A DNA stretch of 7,336 bases from Treponema_I sp045597345 (lineage in GTDB: Bacteria; Spirochaetota; Spirochaetia; Treponematales; Treponemataceae): the NCBI GenBank assembly GCA_045597345.1, contig JAZLJW010000288.1, positions 1 to 7,336 on the forward strand. Direction: 5' to 3'. Below, piece after piece: positions 1-5,178 of this stretch (within the stretch, counting starts at the first letter, position 1; each line of letters starts with the position of its first letter). Made by a program: the position numbers and the translations under genes. The notes beneath the pieces were generated by a model. It ran no database searches, was not told the DNA's origin, and was given only the letters and a program-made list of their open reading frames with translations.

Positions 1-1
1 A

Positions 2-43
2 AAAGTGCAAACTGTTACTGACAGCATTCAGGAAATCGAATAA
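2..43 (+). CDS. Possible 3' end of an unidentified gene (partial)
   Basis: Reading from base 2, thirteen sense codons (KVQTVTDSIQEIE) lead to a TAA at 41-43. The peptide is hydrophilic and has a plausible protein-like composition, and a plus-strand gene ending here would converge with copA across the bidirectional terminator at 239-285. With only 13 codons no family can be named, and chance is a serious alternative: another frame stays open to about base 50. Low confidence. Confidence 0.3.
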   Translation, partial: KVQTVTDSIQEIE

Positions 44-204
44 AATTTGAATTGTGAGATGGGATTTTTGGTCATTTTCGTCTGACTAGAATTGGCGATT
101 TTCTCCCGACTCGTAATGGTTAAATTCGCCGGACGCTAACAGAATTCTTAGTACATTGCCACTGAACCGGTATCGGTAATCATAGAATTGAGAAAAAGGT
201 ACAG
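44..204. other. Intergenic stretch without a recognisable gene
   Basis: AT-rich sequence with no ORF showing a start signal. I see only an imperfect inverted repeat: GGCGATTTT near 94-102 against AAATTCGCC near 122-130, with AGAATT and AATTCT around it at roughly 88-93 and 141-147. No T-run follows it, so it is not an obvious terminator. Confidence 0.4.
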
Positions 205-238
205 GGCGGGATGCATGACAGTAAATGCAAAAATTGTT

Positions 239-285
239 GAAGCCCGGCAAGGAAACTATAATACCGGGCTTCACCAATTTTTTTT
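239..285. terminator. Bidirectional Rho-independent terminator
   Basis: GAAGCCCGG (239-247) pairs perfectly with CCGGGCTTC (264-272). The stem extends outward with one mismatch through TTG and CAA. On the plus strand eight T follow (278-285); on the minus strand five T follow (229-233 read in reverse). It therefore terminates copA, whose stop lies at 338-340, and any plus-strand gene arriving from the left. A further 9-bp inverted repeat, GGCGGGATG (205-213) against CATCCCGCC (293-301), encloses it. Confidence 0.85.
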
Positions 286-304
286 CAGTACCCATCCCGC
301 CGGT

Positions 305-324
305 AAATCTGTTCTGACAGATTT
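305..324 (-). repeat. Perfect hairpin just after the copA stop
   Basis: AAATCTGT (305-312) and ACAGATTT (317-324) pair over 8 bp around a 4-base loop, 14 bases past the copA stop. No uridine run follows on the copA strand, so it is more likely a 3'-end stabilising or processing hairpin than a terminator. Confidence 0.5.
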
Positions 325-337
325 CGCCTTTCAGTGG

Positions 338-547
338 TTACTTAACGGCAACCACCTGATAACCGGCGTCAACGACGGCAGCGGTCAGAGTGTCGTTGGA
401 AACGCCGTCTGCTACCTGGCATACGGCGTTTTTGTTTTCAAGGCTTACTTCGGCAGTAACGCCTTCAATGGCATTCAGTGCTTTTGTTACGTGTCCTACG
501 CAGTGCATGCACATCATGCCCTCAATCGAAAGTTCTACAGTTTTCAT
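338..547 (-). CDS. copZ: CopZ-like copper chaperone from an internal start in copA
   Basis: The last 69 codons of copA form a complete stand-alone CopZ: an HMA fold with the Cu(I)-binding GMMCMHC motif (residues 10-16) and normal CopZ length. The ATG at 547-545 is preceded by AAAGGAG (560-554) at a six-base spacing, as good a ribosome binding site as any in the window. I infer that free chaperone is made by internal initiation in addition to the fused domain. CopZ would bind cytosolic Cu(I) and deliver it to CopA or CsoR. The other reading is that the site is a relic of a formerly separate copZ and is now silent. The domain identity is secure; the separate product is not proven. Confidence 0.55.
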   Translation of the reverse strand: MKTVELSIEGMMCMHCVGHVTKALNAIEGVTAEVSLENKNAVCQVADGVSNDTLTAAVVDAGYQVVAVK

Positions 548-3217
548 AGTCATCTCCTTTGTGACGATTGGTGAGTTTTCTGCCGGCATGGACGCCGGCG
601 TATCGTTGGGGTTTGCATCGCAAACCCCCGTAAGGTTCTCTGACAGGGAAGTCAGAGAACCGTCGTTCTCCTTACTGTATGTTTGTGAAGTTTCTGCCGG
701 CATGGACGCCGGCGTATCGTTGGTTTTTCTGCTGGCTGCTTTGAACAGATTCAGCCGCAGTGCATTACTTACAACAAACAGGCTACTTAACCCCATGGCG
801 GCAGAAGCGAACATGGGGTTCATCTGGATGCCGGCAGCGGTAAAGAACAGTCCAGCTGCCAGAGGGATACACAGCACATTATAAAAGAACGCCCAGAACA
901 GATTCTGCTTGATATTCCGGAGCACTGCTTTTCCCAGCCGGAGTGCGTCGGCAGCATCCTGCAGGTCATTACGCACCAGAATAACGCCGGCACTTTCAAT
1001 GGCCGTATCAGTACCCGCACCAATGGCAATGCCCACATCAGCCCGGGTTAAAGCCGGACTGTCGTTAATGCCGTCACCTACCATGGCAACGGTATGGCAC
1101 GCTTCCTGCAGCTGCCTGACAGCAGCTTCTTTACCGTCAGGAAGCACTCCTGCAATTACGTCAGTAATGCCGGCCTGAGCTGCAACGGCCCGGGCTGTTA
1201 CTTCGTTGTCACCGGTTAAGAGTACCACCTTTTTGCCTTGTTTCTGCATGGCCGCAATGGCATCTGCACTGGTGGCCCGGATAGGGTCAGCTACAAAAAT
1301 TGCACCCAGAAGGCGGCCATCACGGGCAAAAAACAGAGGAGTGCGGCCAAGACCTGTCAGTTCTACAGCCCGGGCAAAAAGTCTGCCGGCGTCCGGATCC
1401 GAACCGGTAGTCGTTTCTCCCTGTGACAGGACACTTTCTATGAATACCTGGTTTCCGCCATAACAGTGGACGCCATCAATATCAGCCTGAACGCCTTTTC
1501 CGCCAAGTGTTTCAAAATTCGTAATGACCCCGGCACCGCCAGCCGCTATCGTACCGCCAGTAGTCCCCGAACCGCCAGCCTCCACATATTCTACCACAGC
1601 GGCAGCCAGCGGATGACTGCTCTCCTTTTCCAGGGCATATGCCGTATCAAGAAGATCTTTCTGAGTCTCCTCATCTCCCACAGTCAGTACATCAGTAACC
1701 TTCGGCTTTCCTTCCGTAACAGTACCCGTTTTGTCCAGAACAACCGTATCAATGCGGCTCAACAGTTCCAGTGCTTCACCGTTCCGCACCAGAATGCCGT
1801 TTTCAGCGCCTTTCCCGGTACCCACCATAATGGCCAGCGGAGTTGCAAGCCCCAGGGCACAGGGACAGCTTACTACCAGAACGGCTACGGCACAGGTCAG
1901 GGCAAAGGTCACGCCGCTACCTGCAATGAGCCATCCGGCAAAGGTAATCAGGGCAATACCGATAACGGCCGGAACAAAGTACAGGGCCACCGTATCAGCA
2001 ATGCGGGCAACAGGCGCTTTACCGCTGGCAGCTTCTTCTACCAGGGCAATAATCCGGGCAAAACTGGTGTCTTTTCCAACCGCATCGGCCCGAACATAGA
2101 GCACGCCGTTCTGGTTCAAGGTTGCAGCCTTTACCGTGTCTCCTGCAGTCTTTTCCACCGGCAGACTTTCACCGGTCAGGCTTGCTTCGTTTACGGAACT
2201 CTGTCCCCGCAGCACTGTCCCGTCAACGGGAACGCTGGTGCCCGGTTTTACCACGACGGTTTCTCCCAGACCAACGTTGGCTGCATCAATTTCAACTTCT
2301 ATTTCACGGCCGGTGCCGCTACCGTTTCCGCTTCCGTCTGCTGCAGGACGCAAAACCACGGCAGTGCGGGGCGTCATGGAAACCAGCCGGGCTATGGCAG
2401 ATCCGGTCTTCTTTTTTCCCAGAGACTCAAACCATTTTCCCAGGGTAATAATCGTCAGAATAGTGCCGGCGCCTTCAAAATAGTAGGTACTTCCGAAAAT
2501 GCCGGTCATGTTCATGCCGTGATGGGCACCCGACGCAGTGTGGGCCATTTCTGCCATGGTGTGGCCTGCTGCCATATGGGTCATCAGTGATGGATCAAGA
2601 TATGCCTGCTCCAGTTTTATCAGGGTAAGGACAAACGTTACCAGACTGTACAGGATACTGGCAGTGGCACCCAGGGCTACCAGGGCGTTCATGTTGGGGT
2701 GCAGCGCCTTAAGGCTTTTGAAACCGCTTTCAAAAATCACCCGGTTCACCCACACAATGGGAATCAGGCACAACAGCTGCAAGAATGCCGATGCCATACT
2801 GGGAACCGATGCATTGAACATGGAAAGATACATAAGAGGTACCAGAAAGATGACGCTCCAGATGAACCGCTTTTTCAGCGCCTTGGTCTGCTCGTCTGCA
2901 ATATCGCCGTTCCCGCCAGAACTTTCTGTGCCGCAAGACCCGGCGGTACAAGCCTGACCTGTGGTTCCTCCGTTATCCGTGGCGACATCGCTATTATTCA
3001 GAATCCCATATCCAGCCTTTTCGACCGCCTCCGTAATAGCAGCAACGGCAGCCGATTCCGTTTCAAACACAGATTCATCGTATTCTGCCTGCAGTTTATT
3101 GGCCAGAAGATTTACGGAAACCGCATCAAGCCCTGCAATTTTCCGGGTTACCCGTTCAACGGTGCTGGAACAGGCGGCGCAGGTCATACCCGTAACGGTA
3201 AGCGTCAGTTTTTTCAT
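338..3217 (-). CDS. copA: Cu+-exporting P1B-type ATPase with C-terminal CopZ domain
   Basis: This 959-residue protein is a P1B-1 copper pump that moves cytosolic Cu(I) across the inner membrane at the cost of ATP. An N-terminal heavy-metal-associated domain carries GMTCAAC (10-16). Membrane segments follow, with a Met/His-rich external loop at about 212-239. Next come the actuator TGES (348-351), CPC in the transport membrane helix (451-453), the phosphorylation motif DKTGT (D495), HP (535-536) and GDGIND (714-719). YN (779-780) and MGLSS (808-812) in the last helices complete the Cu+ signature. A low-complexity linker (about 828-890) leads to a second metal-binding domain with GMMCMHC, equal in size to free CopZ. 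The start overlaps the csoR stop as ATGA, implying translational coupling. Family members usually end near the last helix plus a few residues, so the C-terminal extension is a fusion. Silver transport is possible too. The function call is very secure. Confidence 0.97.
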   Translation of the reverse strand: MKKLTLTVTGMTCAACSSTVERVTRKIAGLDAVSVNLLANKLQAEYDESVFETESAAVAAITEAVEKAGYGILNNSDVATDNGGTTGQACTAGSCGTESSGGNGDIADEQTKALKKRFIWSVIFLVPLMYLSMFNASVPSMASAFLQLLCLIPIVWVNRVIFESGFKSLKALHPNMNALVALGATASILYSLVTFVLTLIKLEQAYLDPSLMTHMAAGHTMAEMAHTASGAHHGMNMTGIFGSTYYFEGAGTILTIITLGKWFESLGKKKTGSAIARLVSMTPRTAVVLRPAADGSGNGSGTGREIEVEIDAANVGLGETVVVKPGTSVPVDGTVLRGQSSVNEASLTGESLPVEKTAGDTVKAATLNQNGVLYVRADAVGKDTSFARIIALVEEAASGKAPVARIADTVALYFVPAVIGIALITFAGWLIAGSGVTFALTCAVAVLVVSCPCALGLATPLAIMVGTGKGAENGILVRNGEALELLSRIDTVVLDKTGTVTEGKPKVTDVLTVGDEETQKDLLDTAYALEKESSHPLAAAVVEYVEAGGSGTTGGTIAAGGAGVITNFETLGGKGVQADIDGVHCYGGNQVFIESVLSQGETTTGSDPDAGRLFARAVELTGLGRTPLFFARDGRLLGAIFVADPIRATSADAIAAMQKQGKKVVLLTGDNEVTARAVAAQAGITDVIAGVLPDGKEAAVRQLQEACHTVAMVGDGINDSPALTRADVGIAIGAGTDTAIESAGVILVRNDLQDAADALRLGKAVLRNIKQNLFWAFFYNVLCIPLAAGLFFTAAGIQMNPMFASAAMGLSSLFVVSNALRLNLFKAASRKTNDTPASMPAETSQTYSKENDGSLTSLSENLTGVCDANPNDTPASMPAENSPIVTKEMTMKTVELSIEGMMCMHCVGHVTKALNAIEGVTAEVSLENKNAVCQVADGVSNDTLTAAVVDAGYQVVAVK
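554..560 (-). promoter_or_regulatory. Internal Shine-Dalgarno sequence for copZ
   Basis: On the minus strand AAAGGAG lies six bases before the ATG of the CopZ module, inside the copA reading frame. A weaker copy, TAAGGAG followed by AACGAC, occurs 114 bases upstream in the sense direction but has no start codon after it. Confidence 0.6.
577..609 (-). repeat. 33-bp direct repeat in copA linker, copy 1
   Basis: This 33-bp sequence is identical to 691-723, 114 bases (38 codons) away, so both copies encode the same peptide, NDTPASMPAE. Weaker ungapped similarity continues into the Shine-Dalgarno region, so the duplicated unit is nearer 60 bp. Each copy contains the hairpin GCCGGC with loop GTCCAT (copA sense). 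Confidence 0.9.
582..661 (-). repeat. Three-hairpin module inside the copA-copZ linker
   Basis: Read in the copA sense there are three perfect hairpins. First, an 11-bp stem beginning GGTTCTCTGAC, with loop TTCCCT (661-634). Second, after TTACG, a 9-bp stem GGGGTTTGC with loop GAT (628-608). Third, after AACGATAC, a 6-bp stem GCCGGC with loop GTCCAT (599-582). The module is translated in frame. Its order, its apical TCCCT and GTCCAT and the ACCTTAC joint recur downstream of the substrate-binding-protein gene at 6133-6222, with different but still paired stems. It may be a mobile or structural repeat family captured by the gene fusion. Confidence 0.75.
691..723 (-). repeat. 33-bp direct repeat in copA linker, copy 2
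   Basis: Identical to 577-609. It encodes linker residues starting at about 832, directly after the last transmembrane helix and its short basic tail, where most CopA proteins end. Confidence 0.9.
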
Positions 3218-3486
3218 TTTCCCAGCTTCTCCAGAATAGCGTTTATTTCTGCAATTTTTGTGTCTTTTTCGCTGTCACAGCAGCAGTCCACGGCATCACG
3301 GACACAACCACTGACGTGTGCCTGCAGTACCTGTGTGTTGGCTTTTCTCAGAATGGCATCCGTCGCCATCAGCTGATTTGAAATATCAATGCAATACCGG
3401 TCTTCTTCAATCATCTTGAGAATCCCGTCAAGCTGTCCCCGCGCTGTCTTTACCAGCCGGGTAATGGTCTCTTTGTCTGCTTTCAT
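3214..3486 (-). CDS. csoR: Copper-sensing transcriptional repressor, CsoR family
   Basis: This 90-residue all-helical protein is a DUF156/CsoR-family regulator. It represses copper-export genes in the apo form and is released when Cu(I) binds. The ligand triad is visible as C32, H57 and C61, with exactly the spacing of the founding CsoR (Cys, then 25 residues to His, then 4 to Cys). This separates it from nickel- and formaldehyde-sensing relatives such as RcnR and FrmR. Three extra cysteines at 68-70 are unusual. I chose the ATG at 3486; a longer frame from a TTG at 3522 would put the promoter and operator inside the gene. No Shine-Dalgarno precedes this ATG, and the predicted transcript start is only one or two bases upstream. 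The stop overlaps the copA start, so the two form an operon. Confidence 0.95.
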   Translation of the reverse strand: MKADKETITRLVKTARGQLDGILKMIEEDRYCIDISNQLMATDAILRKANTQVLQAHVSGCVRDAVDCCCDSEKDTKIAEINAILEKLGK

Positions 3487-3493
3487 AGTTATG

Positions 3494-3522
3494 AATATAA
3501 CCCCACCCCTGGGGGGTGTCAA
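3494..3522 (-). promoter_or_regulatory. csoR-copA promoter with embedded CsoR operator
   Basis: On the minus strand TTGACA (3522-3517) and TATATT (3499-3494) are separated by exactly 17 bases. The spacer is a C-run and G-run sequence, including the inverted repeat CACCCC and GGGGTG on the plus strand (about 3504-3518). This matches the GC-tract palindromes bound by CsoR proteins, and its place between -35 and -10 would let bound CsoR block RNA polymerase. Transcription should begin at about 3487-3488, almost at the ATG. Confidence 0.85.
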
Positions 3523-3540
3523 GAGGATTTCTGCTGGCGA

Positions 3541-3640
3541 GGGCGTTCCCCCTGACGGGGTCGCTATGTTCCGGGTTCGCTATCCGCTCATTCCTCCGCG
3601 TTGCTCCGGAACGTGTTCGCGGCTCCGCCGCTCCACGCCC
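3541..3640. repeat. Cloverleaf-like palindromic intergenic element
   Basis: An outer stem GGGCGT (3541-3546) with ACGCCC (3635-3640) encloses three stems. These are CCCC with GGGG (3549-3552, 3557-3560), GTTCCGG with CCGGAAC (3568-3574, 3606-3612) and GCGGC with GCCGC around TCC (3619-3631). The arrangement resembles a four-way junction. It is not a tRNA: there is no acceptor end, anticodon loop or T-loop. I suspect a dispersed intergenic repeat or small structured RNA, function unknown. An antisense ORF through it (3588-3815) has no ribosome binding site and looks like a by-product. Confidence 0.55.
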
Positions 3641-3711
3641 TGCACAGCGCTAACGCATCAGTCCCGGCACAGTGTATGGCTTTCTGGTGGCTTTGCGTCA
3701 CTTTGGTGCTC

Positions 3712-3825
3712 TTTCCGGCTTTTTTCGGGCAAGTGTGCTGAAAATCCGTACACGAACTATGAAAAATCACGTTTTCAACGCCGGCGCTCCGCGTTTTTCG
3801 CAGTTTTTTCTTCAAAAGCCGGAAA
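3712..3825. repeat. 12-bp inverted repeat enclosing 90 bases
   Basis: TTTCCGGCTTTT (3712-3723) is perfectly complementary to AAAAGCCGGAAA (3814-3825). The enclosed 90 bases hold no gene. The core AGCCGGAA recurs at 3912-3919, 3943-3950 and 3985-3992. The arms could bound the repeat element starting at 3541. Confidence 0.5.
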
Positions 3826-4015
3826 AAAGCAGATCAGTGACAGACATGCCTGTTCTGTTAGTCTGAAGTCCTCTGACATCGTACGGATTATTGACACAAA
3901 AACGCCTTTTCAGCCGGAAATTCCGATACCTTCTCAAATTCCAGCCGGAATCCCTACGGATATAATTCCACCTTTGCGTTTTTAAGCCGGAAATAGCCAG
4001 CCAATTTCCTTTCCC
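3826..4015. other. Intergenic stretch with AGCCGGAA motifs, no gene
   Basis: No ORF here has a start signal. The only pattern is AGCCGGAA in three direct copies (3912, 3943, 3985), plus GGAAAT and ATTTCC around 3989-4009, a 6-bp hairpin just before the next promoter. It may be a degenerate extension of the repeat to its left. Confidence 0.4.
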
Positions 4016-4043
4016 ATGACGTCAGCTTTTTTTGTGCTATCAT
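4016..4043 (+). promoter_or_regulatory. Promoter of the MmcQ/YjbR-family gene
   Basis: ATGACG (4016-4021) serves as -35 and TATCAT (4038-4043) as -10, separated by 16 bases. TGC immediately before the -10 makes it an extended -10 promoter. Transcription is expected to start near 4050. Confidence 0.6.
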
Positions 4044-4049
4044 ACCCGT

Positions 4050-4091
4050 ATGACAAAAATCCGTTATGCAACCCAAAAGGAACTGGCATGA
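4050..4091 (+). CDS. Possible leaderless 13-codon upstream ORF
   Basis: An ATG sits where transcription is predicted to begin, seven bases past the -10 box. It opens a 13-codon frame (MTKIRYATQKELA) whose TGA overlaps the ATG of the following gene as ATGA. The frame contains that gene's Shine-Dalgarno sequence, so translation of the peptide would couple to it. The peptide also resembles the first residues of GNAT acetyltransferases, so it could be a relic. Chance cannot be excluded in 42 bases. Confidence 0.3.
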   Translation: MTKIRYATQKELA

Positions 4092-4447
4092 ATTACCCTT
4101 GGATTGACGACTACATGATGCAGAAAGCATCCATCACAAAAGACTACCAGGCAGACTGGAACTGGGACCGCTACCTTCTGGGAAACAAACTGGTAGCCGC
4201 TGTCTGCTACGGCGAAAATCAGACCCCCGTATACCTGACCCTGAAGCTGCCGCCGGAAGAAGGTGAAATGCTCCGCGCCCTGCATGACGACATTCTTCCC
4301 GGCTACTACATGAATCACCAGCACTGGAACAGCATCCTCTGCGACGGGCAGGTTCCCGATGAACTGGTCCGCCAGATGCTTGATACGTCATATGACCTGA
4401 TTCTGAAAAGCTTCAGCAGGAAAAAGCAGGCAGAACTGGCTTCGTAA
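4088..4447 (+). CDS. MmcQ/YjbR family protein
   Basis: This 119-residue soluble protein belongs to the MmcQ/YjbR family, small proteins with a CyaY-like fold and proposed DNA-binding properties but no established biochemical role. The family hallmark is PGYYMNHQHWNSI at 71-83, followed by a C-terminal helix with a DELVRQML segment (91-98) and a basic tail. The length is normal for the family. I chose the ATG at 4088 because AAGGAA (4077-4082) lies five bases upstream and the conserved region starts soon after. The longer frame from 4016 would place the promoter inside the gene. Monocistronic: the next gene has its own promoter 13 bases after the stop. A small hairpin, TAAAGC with GCTTTA, overlaps the stop codon. 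Confidence 0.88.
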   Translation: MNYPWIDDYMMQKASITKDYQADWNWDRYLLGNKLVAAVCYGENQTPVYLTLKLPPEEGEMLRALHDDILPGYYMNHQHWNSILCDGQVPDELVRQMLDTSYDLILKSFSRKKQAELAS

Positions 4448-4459
4448 AGCACCGCTTTA

Positions 4460-4488
4460 GTGACGGCGGATCGGGCCTGTGATAGTAT
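4460..4488 (+). promoter_or_regulatory. Promoter of the GNAT acetyltransferase gene
   Basis: GTGACG (4460-4465), 17 bases, then TAGTAT (4483-4488), with TGA directly before it giving an extended -10. The predicted start near 4495 leaves a leader of about 24 bases that includes a normal Shine-Dalgarno sequence, TGAGGA (4506-4511). Confidence 0.65.
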
Positions 4489-4518
4489 ACGGTAACGCTT
4501 TTAATTGAGGATACAAAG

Positions 4519-5034
4519 ATGAACCTGAAATTAGTCCCGCTGACAGAATCCTATAAACCGCAGCTTGAAGACATGATGGCAGAATGGATTGCTGCCGAAG
4601 GGCACACTTCGCCTTCTGCCATATTCAAAAACGATTATCACAACTTCGACTATTACGTAGAACACCTGGACCACAAACCGGGCGAAGAAGGCCATGTCCC
4701 TTCTACAACCCTCTTTGCCCTGGACGTTGACCGGAACATCTTTGTAGGTGCCATCAACATCCGCCACTACCTGAACGAAGGCCTTCTGGCAACCGGCGGC
4801 CATATCGGAGACGGTATCCGCCCCTCAGAACGGCGTAAGGGATTCGCTACCGAAATGATCCGTCAGGGACTTGAAGTATGCCGCAGTCTTGGCATAGACC
4901 GGGTTCTCATGGTGTGCCGCAAGGACAACGAAGGCAGCCGGAAAAGCATCATGAACAACGGCGGCGTAAAGGAAAACGAAGTCTGGGAAGAAGACGAGCA
5001 GAGCATGATGGAACGCTACTGGATCCAGCTGTAA
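4519..5034 (+). CDS. GNAT family N-acetyltransferase
   Basis: A 171-residue cytoplasmic enzyme expected to move an acetyl group from acetyl-CoA to an amine. The acetyl-CoA pyrophosphate-binding motif A is visible as HIGDGI (95-100) followed by RPSERRKGFAT (101-111), where RRKGFA is the R/Q-x-x-G-x-A/G signature. The following helix runs to about 124. Motif B is MVCRKDNEGSRKSI (131-144), with the Asn and Ser typical of the family, ending in the NNGGVKENE strand. The overall pattern fits the predicted acetyltransferases of COG3981. The substrate cannot be read from the sequence; no neighbour suggests one. TGAGGA seven bases upstream supports the start. No T-rich terminator follows it; the next feature is the palindrome at 5058-5088. 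Confidence 0.92.
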   Translation: MNLKLVPLTESYKPQLEDMMAEWIAAEGHTSPSAIFKNDYHNFDYYVEHLDHKPGEEGHVPSTTLFALDVDRNIFVGAINIRHYLNEGLLATGGHIGDGIRPSERRKGFATEMIRQGLEVCRSLGIDRVLMVCRKDNEGSRKSIMNNGGVKENEVWEEDEQSMMERYWIQL

Positions 5035-5057
5035 GGGTAGGGCGGCAGTACGGTGTT

Positions 5058-5088
5058 TAATAATACTGCAGAAACTACAGTATTATTA
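5058..5088 (+). promoter_or_regulatory. Palindrome abutting the -35 box: candidate operator
   Basis: TAATAATACTG (5058-5068) and CAGTATTATTA (5078-5088) are perfect 11-bp inverted copies with a nine-base centre; two more pairs form after one mismatch. The right arm ends at the base before the -35 of the binding-protein gene. An AT-rich stem with no T-run following makes a terminator less likely than a binding site for a dimeric regulator of the transporter. Confidence 0.55.
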
Positions 5089-5117
5089 TAGACAGCAGTC
5101 AGGTTATCCCCTATACT
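5089..5117 (+). promoter_or_regulatory. Strong promoter of the substrate-binding-protein gene
   Basis: TAGACA (5089-5094), a 17-base spacer and TATACT (5112-5117) are close to the sigma-70 consensus. The start near 5124 gives a leader of about 55 bases. GGAG (5169-5172) six bases before the ATG at 5179 is the ribosome binding site. Confidence 0.8.
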
Positions 5118-5178
5118 TATTCTGTTCCTGCCGGAAGATGCAGGAATGGAGAAAGATACTCATAATTTGGAGACTGCT

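Noticed and set aside
577..723. CRISPR-like repeat pair
   Set aside because: Only two copies, separated by 81 bases, lying within a translated gene and with no cas genes nearby.
1466..2590. Long plus-strand open frame of 374 codons
   Set aside because: It is antisense to the core of copA, whose P-type ATPase motifs are all intact; composition is that of a mirrored frame and no ribosome binding site precedes it.
2699..3376. Plus-strand open frame across the copA and csoR starts
   Set aside because: It lies opposite two secure genes and matches no family I recognise.
3541..3640. tRNA-like cloverleaf
   Set aside because: No 7-bp acceptor stem with a discriminator base, no T-loop or anticodon loop; the outer stem has 6 bp and the arms have wrong sizes.
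3588..3815. Minus-strand 75-codon frame in the repeat region
   Set aside because: No ribosome binding site, and its coding content derives from the palindromic element; such frames arise in dispersed repeats.
3389..3985. Plus-strand frame through the csoR promoter and the cloverleaf element
   Set aside because: It crosses csoR antisense, its promoter and a palindromic repeat; no Shine-Dalgarno sequence and no domain-like content.
5146..5178. Earlier ATG for the substrate-binding protein
   Set aside because: It would put 11 polar residues before the signal peptide; the ATG at 5179 has the better-placed GGAG.
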